From the NCBI RefSeq assembly GCF_001698225.1, contig NZ_CP016594.1, positions 2,976,001 to 3,040,000 on the forward strand: DNA of 64,000 bases, written 5' to 3'. The stretch comes from Gordonia terrae. Lineage in GTDB: Bacteria; Actinomycetota; Actinomycetes; Mycobacteriales; Mycobacteriaceae. The position numbers and the translations under genes are program-made. A model generated the notes under the pieces. The model searched no databases. It saw only the letters and a list, made by a program, of their open reading frames with translations, and had not been told where the DNA came from. Positions 8,810-16,240 of this stretch are shown here, in pieces; the stretch's first letter is position 1, and the number at the start of each line of letters is the position of its first letter.

Positions 8810-9624
8810 CGACATCCCTCTCCCCGGACCTCGTCTCGTTGCGCGACAAGCAGCAGAAGGTCTGGAGCAGCGGCGATTACAACCGAATCGCCGCGCTGAC
8901 CGTGCCGGTCAACGAAGCGACCGTCGCCGCGGCGTCGGTCGTCCCCGGCGACCGTGTTCTCGACGTCGCGACCGGCACCGGCCACTCGGCACTCGCCGCA
9001 GGCCGGCAGGGCGGCGACGTCACCGCGATCGACTATGTGCCTGCGCTTCTCGACATCGCCCGCAGTCGTGCAGCCGCAGAGCATCTCGACGTCGACTTCA
9101 TCGAGGCCCCCGCCGAGGTTCTGCCGTTCGGCAACGGGGCCTTCGACACCGGCATCTCGACGATCGGCATCATGTTCGCCGCCGATCACGAACAGGCGGC
9201 CCGCGAGCTGACCCGCGTCGTCCGACCGGGTGGGCGGATCGTCGTCACGAGCTGGACTGCGGACGGTTTCGTCGGCGGGATGCTCGCCGCCGTCGGCCGC
9301 CACGTGACGCCACCTCCCGGAGCTCGTCCCGGCACTCGTTGGGGCGACCAGGAGTACGTCGCCTCGCTGCTCGGTGACCGTGTGCAGTCGCTGGACTCGC
9401 ACACTGCCGCGCTGACCGTGAGGTTCGTCGACGCGTCCGCGTTCGCGGACTTGTTCCTGAGCCATTACGGGCCGACGTTCACCGCCGCGTCGAAGCTCGA
9501 CGACGACGGTGAGCAGGCACTGCGAGCCGATCTCATCGCACTCGCAGAGTCCTACGAACAGCCGGTCCCCGGCGGGATCTCGATCGACTGGGAGTACCGC
9601 GTGGTCGAGGCGGTGCGGTCGTGA
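8806..9624 (+). CDS. Class I SAM-dependent methyltransferase
   Basis: 272 residues. Motif I is VLDVATGTGHSALAAGRQ. An acidic residue follows at DVTAIDYVP, then the post-motif block FIEAPAEVLPFGNGAFD, which is typical of UbiE/YcgJ-like small-molecule methyltransferases. VVRPGGRIVVTSW is the third landmark. The substrate is not predictable. The chosen ATG overlaps the stop of the mini-ORF, so translation is probably coupled. An in-frame ATG four codons upstream is possible. The stop overlaps the GTG of the next gene, so the three form one operon. Confidence 0.88.
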   Translation: MTTSLSPDLVSLRDKQQKVWSSGDYNRIAALTVPVNEATVAAASVVPGDRVLDVATGTGHSALAAGRQGGDVTAIDYVPALLDIARSRAAAEHLDVDFIEAPAEVLPFGNGAFDTGISTIGIMFAADHEQAARELTRVVRPGGRIVVTSWTADGFVGGMLAAVGRHVTPPPGARPGTRWGDQEYVASLLGDRVQSLDSHTAALTVRFVDASAFADLFLSHYGPTFTAASKLDDDGEQALRADLIALAESYEQPVPGGISIDWEYRVVEAVRS

Positions 9625-10145
9625 ACGCTTCTCGGAGACACCGCAAGGTCATCACCCGCCTGGCTTCGGCAGTGGCGATCGCCGCTGCCGTCGGGGTGGC
9701 GGCACCGCTGGCGACGACGGCATCGGCAGCGCCCGCCCGCACGCCGGGCGCGACTCTGACGATCGTCGATCAGAACATCACCGGCGCCGGCAAGAACCGC
9801 ATCATCATCCAGGGTCTGTATCCGATGACCCGTGCGGACGCCGTCGGGTTCGTCAGCCACATCAACGATCGGGGCTGTGGTGGCATGCAGTACATCGTGC
9901 TGGGAGACGACGGGAAGGAGCAGTACCTCTACGATCGCAACTTCCCGGGCACCTCGGTGGGCACCGACGGATTCCTGCGTGCATCGGACCGTGGACTCGA
10001 GTATCTTCGCCAATTCGTGGTTCCCAGTTCGGTTCTCGATGAGGACCGGGACGGTACCGACGAGGTGTTCGTCCGGGTCCGGTTCACCGACGGTGACTGC
10101 CGGGCGCGCGTCCAGACCACCAACGTGGTGGTCGGCAGGTTCTGA
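9621..10145 (+). CDS. Secreted hypothetical protein
   Basis: 174 residues starting GTG inside the methyltransferase stop. The N-terminus has a clear Sec signal: basic MNASRRHRKVITR, a hydrophobic core and an ASA-APA cleavage region near residue 35. The mature part is about 140 residues with two cysteines that could pair (DRGCGGM and DGDCRAR). It has no family I recognise. As last gene of the operon opposite the LuxR-type regulator, it is probably co-regulated with the methyltransferase. Confidence 0.75.
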   Translation: MNASRRHRKVITRLASAVAIAAAVGVAAPLATTASAAPARTPGATLTIVDQNITGAGKNRIIIQGLYPMTRADAVGFVSHINDRGCGGMQYIVLGDDGKEQYLYDRNFPGTSVGTDGFLRASDRGLEYLRQFVVPSSVLDEDRDGTDEVFVRVRFTDGDCRARVQTTNVVVGRF

Positions 10146-10187
10146 CCCGACAGCGCCCACCCGACAGCGCCCACCCGACAGCGCCCA
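10146..10187. repeat. Three tandem 14-bp repeats
   Basis: The unit CCCGACAGCGCCCA occurs three times head to tail without mismatch, directly after the stop codon. It runs into the terminator at 10183. Each unit plus the next base carries the sequence of the hairpin's left arm. Confidence 0.9.
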
Positions 10188-10208
10188 CCCGGGCTCGACC
10201 GGGTGGGC
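10183..10208. terminator. Strong bidirectional hairpin
   Basis: GCCCACCCGG pairs with CCGGGTGGGC over a six-base loop. It sits between the secreted-protein gene (plus) and the ABC transporter gene (minus), which converge here. Confidence 0.8.
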
Positions 10209-10218
10209 GAGTGCCGGA

Positions 10219-12018
10219 CTACGTGCGATCTGCGGGTTCGAGGTCGGTGTCGATACGCATGGCGGCCACCAGCTCGCGATAGAGCTCGTCGGTGGCGAGC
10301 AGGCTTCGATGGTTGCCGACAGCGCGCACCCGACCGGCCTCGAGGACGACGATCTGGTCGGCGTCCATGATGGTCGAGAGCCGGTGGGCGATCGTGACGA
10401 CGGCTCCGCGGGTCGCCTGTCGTCGGATCCCCTCGGCCACCGAGGCCTCGGTGAGCCCGTCGAGCTGGGCGGTCACCTCGTCGAGCAGGAGGAGTTCGGG
10501 GTCCACGACCAGCGCTCGGGCGAGTGCGATCCGTTGCCGTTCCCCACCGGACAGGGTGGACGTGGTGACGTCGGTGAGGAGACCGTCCGGCATCGCACGG
10601 ACCCGGTCATCCATCCGAACAGCCGCGAGTGCGCGCCACACCTCGTCGTCCGAGGCCTCGGGTGCGGCATAGACGAGGTTGTCGCGCACGGTTCCGGGAA
10701 CGAGCGGGGTGTCCTGTTCGACGTAGGCGATCCGGGCTCGTAGATCGTGGAGTGTCCACTGATCCAACGGTCGGCCGTCGAGCACGATCTCGCCGCGATC
10801 CGGCCGCAGGAACTTCAGGAAGAGGGAGAAGATCGTCGTCTTCCCGGCACCCGACGGTCCGACGATGGCGGTGTGCCCTCGGCGTGGAATCGTCAGGTCG
10901 ATTCCGTCGAGCGCGGCGGGAGCATCGGGCGCGTAGCGGTACACCACATCGCGAAGTTCGAGCGCGGCAGCGGTCCGGTCGACACGGGCCGCCGGGGGCT
11001 CGGTCACCGCGTCGTCCGATTCCGTTCTGAGATCCGAGATCTCGGAGATCCGAGCGGCAGCGGCCAGTCCGGACTGCAGTGCGGTGACACTCATGGTGAG
11101 CAGCGAGACCGGCATCATCAGCTGGAACCCGTAGAGCAGGAAGGCGATCAGGGTACTGACGGTCATCGAGCCGTCCGCGACGCGCCAGGCCCCGAACGCC
11201 AGCACGATCATCACCGCGAGGTTGATCCCGGCACCGGTGATCGTCCAGGCCCACGCCTCGATACGGACGGCCCGGATGCCTTTTCTCGCCGACCGATGCG
11301 CGAACTCGCCGATCCGGTCGGACTCACGTGCCTCGGCGCGACTCGCCTTGACGGTACGGATCGATCGGAGAATCCCTTCCAATCGTCCACCCAGGTAACC
11401 GATCTCGGCCTGCGCGTCTTGCTGCGCCTTGGCGAGACCGGGCATCAGGACTGCCGCGGCGACACCGACCATGATGATGACGACCATCGTGGTCGCGAAG
11501 AGCGGTAGGTCCAGAACCGCCATGAGTACCAGCGCGCCGGCCATCCCCACGAAGCCGTTGACACCGTTGACGATGCTCGATGTCGTCGCTTCCCGGATCA
11601 GCAGAGTGTCGGAGGTGACGCGGGCGACCATCTCGCCGCTCGGTCTGCGAGCGAGTCCGGGGACCTCGACGCGGAGCAGGTGGCCGATCAGTCCGGTTCG
11701 AGTGGCCAGGATGATGCGTTCGGCCAGCGTGCCCAACATGATCGTCTGGATCAGACCGATGACGGATCCGGCGACGAGCAGCACCGCCAGAACCGTGATC
11801 GGCGCCGTAAGGGACTCGGACACCGCGAGACCGTCGAGTACCCACTTCGTGACCAGAGGAGTGGCGAGTTCGGCGGCGGTGCCGAGTAAACCGAGGAAGA
11901 CACCCAGGGCGAGGAGTCCCCGGTACGGGCGCATGTACCCCCACAGAATCGCCAATTTGGTGCGCATCGTCATGTCCGGGGTCTGCCCGGGGTCGGCCGT
12001 GGATACCGAAGTCGTCAT
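10219..12018 (-). CDS. ABC exporter, fused permease and ATPase
   Basis: 599 residues, a half-transporter of the ABCB/MsbA type that would work as a dimer. Residues of about 20-320 hold six membrane spans of the type I exporter fold. The nucleotide-binding domain has Walker A GPSGAGKTT, Q-loop YVEQDTPL, signature LSGGERQRIALARAL, Walker B LLLLDEVTAQLD and H-loop IAHRLST, all intact. The start ATG follows GGGAGGG. The gene is divergent from a TetR regulator with a clean palindrome between them, which suggests an inducible drug or lipid exporter. The substrate is unknown. Confidence 0.92.
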   Translation of the reverse strand: MTTSVSTADPGQTPDMTMRTKLAILWGYMRPYRGLLALGVFLGLLGTAAELATPLVTKWVLDGLAVSESLTAPITVLAVLLVAGSVIGLIQTIMLGTLAERIILATRTGLIGHLLRVEVPGLARRPSGEMVARVTSDTLLIREATTSSIVNGVNGFVGMAGALVLMAVLDLPLFATTMVVIIMVGVAAAVLMPGLAKAQQDAQAEIGYLGGRLEGILRSIRTVKASRAEARESDRIGEFAHRSARKGIRAVRIEAWAWTITGAGINLAVMIVLAFGAWRVADGSMTVSTLIAFLLYGFQLMMPVSLLTMSVTALQSGLAAAARISEISDLRTESDDAVTEPPAARVDRTAAALELRDVVYRYAPDAPAALDGIDLTIPRRGHTAIVGPSGAGKTTIFSLFLKFLRPDRGEIVLDGRPLDQWTLHDLRARIAYVEQDTPLVPGTVRDNLVYAAPEASDDEVWRALAAVRMDDRVRAMPDGLLTDVTTSTLSGGERQRIALARALVVDPELLLLDEVTAQLDGLTEASVAEGIRRQATRGAVVTIAHRLSTIMDADQIVVLEAGRVRAVGNHRSLLATDELYRELVAAMRIDTDLEPADRT

Positions 12019-12055
12019 CGAGTCAGCCCTCCCGAGCGGAACATTCGAGATCTAG

Positions 12056-12077
12056 AATGACACATCAATGTCTCATT
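12056..12077. promoter_or_regulatory. Likely TetR operator between divergent genes
   Basis: Inverted repeat with ten-base arms, AATGACACAT and ATGTCTCATT around CA, one mismatch. It lies 38 bases before the exporter start and about 50 bases before the TetR gene, a usual position for dual repression. Confidence 0.65.
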
Positions 12078-12128
12078 TTCAATGCATGATGTTGCTGTGG
12101 TCACCGCGCGGTGGATAGTCTCGGCCAT

Positions 12129-12704
12129 GTGAACGATGCGCCGGAGCCGGCCGCCGTCTCGGGCGTGCGCCTGCGCACCCGACAGGCCATAGTGTCAGCC
12201 GCCATCGCGGCATGGGCAAGTGATTTCTCGACGTCGCTCGGCGACATCGCCGACCGGGCCGATGTCAGCCGGAGCACTCTGCACCGGCATTTTCCCGACC
12301 GCCAGTCATTGGTCGATGCCGCCCTGGTGGAAGCGAGCACCATCCTCGATCGACAGTCGAAGGAAGCAGTGGACGGCTGCGAATCAGCTCGCGCAGAACT
12401 GGAATCGCTGATGCGCGTCATCATCGGTATCGGCGACATCATCGTGTTCCTGTTCTCCGACCCGAACCGATTCGAGGGCAATCCGGAGTGGTCGGAGCAA
12501 GAGGATCAGATGCTCCCCGAGATCCTCACCCGGGCGCAGCGAGAGGGTGCACTCGCCGATGATCTCGAGACGAGGTGGTTGGTCGGGGTGTTCTATTCGC
12601 TCTGCTTCGTCGGCGCGGTCTCGATCGCCGCGGAAGGGATGTCGCGGCGTCGCGCCGCCGATGTCGCCATCCGGACGTTCTTCTCCGGAGTCTCTGCCGA
12701 CTGA
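12129..12704 (+). CDS. TetR-family repressor
   Basis: 191 residues with an N-terminal TetR helix-turn-helix (RQAIVSAAIAAWA, then LGDIADRADVSRSTLHRHFPDRQSLVDAAL). The ligand domain is helical with hydrophobic segments (IIVFLFSDP; WLVGVFYSLCFVGAVSIAAEGM). The frame is open from a GTG at 12111. GTG at 12129 (VNDAPEP) gives the usual length before the HTH. It is divergent from the ABC exporter and probably represses it and itself through the 12056-12077 palindrome. Confidence 0.88.
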   Translation: MNDAPEPAAVSGVRLRTRQAIVSAAIAAWASDFSTSLGDIADRADVSRSTLHRHFPDRQSLVDAALVEASTILDRQSKEAVDGCESARAELESLMRVIIGIGDIIVFLFSDPNRFEGNPEWSEQEDQMLPEILTRAQREGALADDLETRWLVGVFYSLCFVGAVSIAAEGMSRRRAADVAIRTFFSGVSAD

Positions 12705-12812
12705 TTTCGTCCGGTGTCTGCGTGTTCGTCACCGCCCGGGGAGTCGGCGTCGGCGATGACTTTCGTCCAGTGGTGTGGTCACACTTCGCACAGACACACG
12801 ATCGGATGAGAC

Positions 12813-12998
12813 ATGAGCAACGTGAATGTATGGGCTTGTGCGGTGGCAGTTGTCGCGGCATTCGCGGCGAGCGCCGTGTACTACGGCATTCTCGGCGCAC
12901 CTGCTGCCACGGAGGTTCGCCGACCGGCTTGGGCGACGCCGATTGTGGAGGTGGCGCGTAACGCGTTACTCGTCGTGATCGTGTCGCTGTGGCGGTGA
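12813..12998 (+). CDS. Short membrane protein resembling the N-terminal half of DUF1761
   Basis: 61 residues: MSNVNVWACAVAVVAAFAAS and YYGILGAP, then a second hydrophobic helix (ARNALLVVIVSLW). DUF1761 proteins start this way but run about 130 residues with four spans. Here the frame stops after two, and neither other frame continues the family. It may be a truncated remnant or a genuine short form. Confidence 0.45.
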   Translation: MSNVNVWACAVAVVAAFAASAVYYGILGAPAATEVRRPAWATPIVEVARNALLVVIVSLWR

Positions 12999-13068
12999 GG
13001 GCGCGAATCGGGGGATTCATCTCCTGCTCACCGCTTTTCGGATCACAACGGTCCGGGCACGTGGACCC

Positions 13069-13695
13069 TCAGGCCGGCTCCAGGGCCCGCTTGGCCTTCT
13101 CCAGTGCGGCGAGCGTACGCAACACCGAATCGCGCTTGGCGGTCAAGTCGGACACCTTGGCCTTTCCGCTCAGGCCGGAGTCCGCCTGGGCGACGGCCAG
13201 CCGTTCCTCGATCTCGGTGAGCTGCACCAGCAAGGATTGGGCGCGGCTCATCAGCTCCTCACGGTCGGGTCGGGAGACCCCCGCCGTCCGGGCGCTTCCG
13301 GCCGCGACGTTCTTGGCGCTGGACGACGTCGGGTTTCCGCCCGCCTTCGTGGTGGTGGATGCCGGTCGTGCGACGCCCCGCTGCCCGGACCGGGCGCGCC
13401 GTGGGGGCTGTGTGCGCGTCCCATTCAGCACTGCCCAGGCATCTCGGGCGGCCACCCGGTGGTCGCGTTCTTCGTCGTCGTCGGACGTCAGGGACGCGCC
13501 CAGGGGTCGCAGCCCATAGAAGCCGACGAACTCGCGAGCCGCCGCGATGGTCTGTTCTGCTTCGCGACAGCGCCCGCACCGCGGTTCGCCGCGGAGTTCT
13601 GCGATGTCGTCGCTGGATGAGCACCACACACAGGCACGGGCAGTGGGATCGGTCACGAGGGCGTCAGCAGCAGCGAGATTCACGGGTGAATACAC
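13069..13695 (-). CDS. Hypothetical zinc-ribbon protein with coiled-coil tail
   Basis: About 208 residues from GTG at 13695 (VYSPVNLAAAD), or GTG at 13683. The N-terminal CVWC...CGRC pairs, 20 residues apart, suggest a zinc ribbon. A helical segment (AAREFVGFYGLRPLG) and a low-complexity linker follow. The C-terminal coiled coil includes REELMSRAQSLLVQLTEIEERL. No family is recognised. The much longer upstream frame to 13914 runs antisense to the neighbour's promoter and is rejected. No ribosome site is seen, so it may be leaderless. Confidence 0.6.
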   Translation of the reverse strand: MYSPVNLAAADALVTDPTARACVWCSSSDDIAELRGEPRCGRCREAEQTIAAAREFVGFYGLRPLGASLTSDDDEERDHRVAARDAWAVLNGTRTQPPRRARSGQRGVARPASTTTKAGGNPTSSSAKNVAAGSARTAGVSRPDREELMSRAQSLLVQLTEIEERLAVAQADSGLSGKAKVSDLTAKRDSVLRTLAALEKAKRALEPA

Positions 13696-13791
13696 TACGG
13701 CACAATGTCTTTCACACTGAAACCGGGCTTCGTCCCACGGCTCCGGATCGGGCTTGCACTGGTTGTTCCCACGTCGGACCACATTTTCACT

Positions 13792-13806
13792 CCCGCCGAA
13801 GGCGGG
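13792..13806. other. Short perfect hairpin in divergent promoter region
   Basis: CCCGCC-GAA-GGCGGG lies in the 200-base gap between the zinc-ribbon gene and the oxidoreductase gene. It could be a regulatory dyad or a chance GC hairpin. Confidence 0.3.
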
Positions 13807-13904
13807 CACGTTCGGTCGCCCGGGCCGATCTCCACGACGTGTGGCGTCGGCGGACACCGCAGGGTTCTCGGAATCATTCCGCCGAGCCACCCGTTGGTGC
13901 CAGC

Positions 13905-14849
13905 ATGCGAGCAATCACTTACGACCGCTTCGGCGGTCCCGATGTCCTGGAACTGACCGATCTCCCCACGCCCAAGGTCGGTCCCGACTCCGTGCTGGTG
14001 CGCGTGCGGGCCTCGAGTGTGAACCCGGTGGACTGGAAGGTCCGCGAAGGCTACCTCGCCGAGATCATGGATACCGTGTTCCCGGTCGTCCCGGGCTGGG
14101 ATGTCGCCGGTGTGGTCGAGCAGGTCGGCTTGGACACGCCCGAGTTCGAGGTCGGCGACGAGGTGTTCGGTTATGTGCGCAAAGACGTGGTCGGTGGGGA
14201 AGTGGCGGGTGGTACGTTCGCCGAGATGGTCGCCGCTCCGGTACGGACGCTCGCGCACAAGCCGTCTGGCTGGTCGTTCGAGGAGGCCGCGGCGGTTCCG
14301 CTCGCCGGCCTGACCGCCTATCAGACGATCCGCCGCGCGGGCGTGCAGTCAGGGCACACCGTCTTGGTGCATGCCGCTGCCGGCGGCGTCGGATCGTTCG
14401 CGGTGCAGATCGCACGGTCGATCGGCGCACGGGTGATCGGCACCGCCTCCGAGTCCAACCACGAGTTCCTTCGAACGCTGGGCGCCGAACCCATCACCTA
14501 CGGCGACGGTCTGGCCGACCGTGTCCGCGCACTCGAACCCGAGGGGGTCGACGTGGTCCTCGACTACGTCGGTGGTGACGCGCTCGACTCGGTCGGCGAA
14601 GTGCTGCGCGACGGCGGCACCGTCGCCTCCATCACCGACGCACGGGCCCGAGACGAGTTCGGTGGCCACTATGTATGGGTACGGCCCGATTCAGCGGATC
14701 TCGCCGAGCTGGCCCGGCTCGGCGAGGCCGGCAGCCTCACGCCCGAGATCGCCGAGGTGTTCGAACTGGCCGACGCCGCCGGCGCGCACGAACGCAGCGA
14801 GTCCGGTCACGTACGCGGCAAAATCGTCGTACGCGTCGCGACCGACTGA
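13905..14849 (+). CDS. NADP-dependent quinone-oxidoreductase-like enzyme (MDR family)
   Basis: 314 residues. The N-terminal GroES-like domain is MRAITYDRFGGPDVLELTDLPTPKVG. The Rossmann domain has HAAAGGVGSFAVQIA, the usual AxxGGVG nucleotide motif of zinc-independent QOR enzymes. The cysteine/histidine zinc ligands of alcohol dehydrogenases are absent. It probably reduces enones or quinones with NADPH. No clear ribosome site precedes the ATG. It converges on the next gene with a 28-base gap. Confidence 0.88.
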   Translation: MRAITYDRFGGPDVLELTDLPTPKVGPDSVLVRVRASSVNPVDWKVREGYLAEIMDTVFPVVPGWDVAGVVEQVGLDTPEFEVGDEVFGYVRKDVVGGEVAGGTFAEMVAAPVRTLAHKPSGWSFEEAAAVPLAGLTAYQTIRRAGVQSGHTVLVHAAAGGVGSFAVQIARSIGARVIGTASESNHEFLRTLGAEPITYGDGLADRVRALEPEGVDVVLDYVGGDALDSVGEVLRDGGTVASITDARARDEFGGHYVWVRPDSADLAELARLGEAGSLTPEIAEVFELADAAGAHERSESGHVRGKIVVRVATD

Positions 14850-14877
14850 CAGGCGGGTGACCCCTGGTGACCACCGA

Positions 14878-15375
14878 TCAGGGCATCTCCATCGTCTGGG
14901 CGCGACGGATCTCCTGCACAGCTCGGGTCAAGTACGCCGTCGGGTCGACCCCGGCACGTGCGGCGAGGTCGGTGATGACCACCAGTGCAGCAGCGGTGGT
15001 CTCGGTGTCCAGTGGGCCGGCGGACGAGATCGAGTCGGAGTCGGCGGTGTCGCCCACCCCCAGGGCACCGGTCAGCACCAGCGCTATGCCTGCGGGACTG
15101 ACAGCAGGGTTCCACGAGGCGGCAGCACGGCTCGTGGAGGTGATCACCTCGGACACATCGTCTCCGGTCAGCCCATCCGGGAAGACGGTCTCGAGTAACT
15201 CACGCAGCATGAGCGCATGCACCTCACGCGACTCGGGCTGCAGCGCAAGAAGATCGGCCGCGGCACCGAACGCTTCCGAGTCGTGGGCGCGCGCGGCATG
15301 GAGGGCGTGGCCGGTGGTCTGCGTGACCCTGTCCGCTATCGGCGACCGGTCGGAGTGTGATTCGTTGTGAGGCAT
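14878..15375 (-). CDS. Hypothetical protein
   Basis: 165 residues from ATG at 15375 (MPHNESHSD), preceded by GGAAGAG. It appears all-helical and acidic, with Ala-rich helices (HALHAARAHDSEAFGAAADLLA; AALVVITDLAARAG). No signal peptide or membrane span is seen and no family is recognised. The open frame continues 12 codons upstream but lacks a ribosome site there. Confidence 0.65.
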   Translation of the reverse strand: MPHNESHSDRSPIADRVTQTTGHALHAARAHDSEAFGAAADLLALQPESREVHALMLRELLETVFPDGLTGDDVSEVITSTSRAAASWNPAVSPAGIALVLTGALGVGDTADSDSISSAGPLDTETTAAALVVITDLAARAGVDPTAYLTRAVQEIRRAQTMEMP

Positions 15376-15535
15376 GGGAACTACTCTTCCTGTGTGTCCG
15401 GTGGCAAACAACCCGGAGATGCACGAGGACGATCACCCCAGGTGACACTCCACAGGGCACCGGCCACAACGGGAGTTCTCCACACCGGCGTCCGACCTCC
15501 GGGCACGAGCCGGTTCCCCTGTCAGTATTCCGCAC

Positions 15536-16003
15536 ATGGGAATTCGCTACTACGCCTACCCGTTGCAGCCAGGCGATGTGAACGAGGCTCGACGCAATCC
15601 GTATCCGTTCCTCTCGCCGGACCCGCTCATCGATGCATGGGGACGTGAGCAAGACCGCCCCCGGATGCTGTATCTCGACAAGGCGTGGCGAGAGCTTCAG
15701 CACGTCTTCGCCGTGACCGACGGCCGGTTGCAACCGCGGATCTCCTTGGAGCTCGTCAAAGGAAACGTGACCCCGGTGGGGCCGTACGGCGGTCATGTCG
15801 GGTTCGTGCACGTGTTGTCTCCCGATGTGGTCAAAGAGGTTGCGGAAGACATCGTCATGGTTGAGCCGATCGTGGAGACCGACATCATCGAGGCAGTGCC
15901 GTACTCGAACGCCGACTACGCCAACTCGTTTCTCCGCGAGGCACAAGACTTCATGGTCGCCCTCGCGGACGATGGCCTGGGACTGGTCTACACAATTCGA
16001 TGA
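15536..16003 (+). CDS. DUF1877-like protein
   Basis: 155 residues, MGIRYYAYPLQPGDVNEAR. The YLDKAWRELQHVF block matches DUF1877 (YfbM-like) proteins, whose function is unknown. It is the last chromosomal-looking gene before the island. The left palindromic boundary repeat begins 50 bases after its stop. Confidence 0.7.
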   Translation: MGIRYYAYPLQPGDVNEARRNPYPFLSPDPLIDAWGREQDRPRMLYLDKAWRELQHVFAVTDGRLQPRISLELVKGNVTPVGPYGGHVGFVHVLSPDVVKEVAEDIVMVEPIVETDIIEAVPYSNADYANSFLREAQDFMVALADDGLGLVYTIR

Positions 16004-16052
16004 GGCGACCGGTGGCGTAGCCCAACCCGCGCGACTCACTCCGTTCCCATCA

Positions 16053-16075
16053 TTTCGTCACGGGTGACGAAATGT
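16053..16075. repeat. Left copy of the 23-bp palindromic repeat bracketing the island
   Basis: The first 20 bases form a perfect dyad with nine-base arms, TTTCGTCAC-GG-GTGACGAAA, followed by TGT. The same 23 bases with one change (G to T in the centre) occur at 41119-41141. Two hypotheses fit: a recombination scar/attachment site or a duplicated repressor operator. Confidence 0.8.
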
Positions 16076-16092
16076 ACTGACGCCATTGCGCA

Positions 16093-16130
16093 GGGGTCCC
16101 GGTAGTAATGGCGCAAAAAACAACGAAGTT
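16093..16130. repeat. Candidate left terminal inverted repeat of the Tn3-type element
   Basis: Starts GGGGTCCCGGTAGTAATGG and continues with an A-rich stretch to about 38 bases. This fits Tn3 ends, which start with a G-run and are about 38 bp long. It lies 110 bases before tnpA. No partner copy was found, so the assignment is tentative. Confidence 0.4.
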
Positions 16131-16240
16131 CGCGTAGTGCCTGGTCAGCGGCGATTTCTCGGTTCGGGCTGCGGGCCGGGGTGGTTGGTGCTTGGCTTGT
16201 CTGCCGATGAGGTTGGTCGGCGTGTTGGAGGCTGGGGTTC

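Noticed and set aside
13705..13956. 83-codon plus-strand frame MSFTLKPGFV in the promoter gap
   Set aside because: Overlaps the start of the oxidoreductase gene, contains a GC hairpin and resembles no protein.
16053..16075. Palindromic boundary repeat as a Tn3 terminal inverted repeat
   Set aside because: The copies are in direct orientation, too short, and lack the G-run typical of Tn3 ends.
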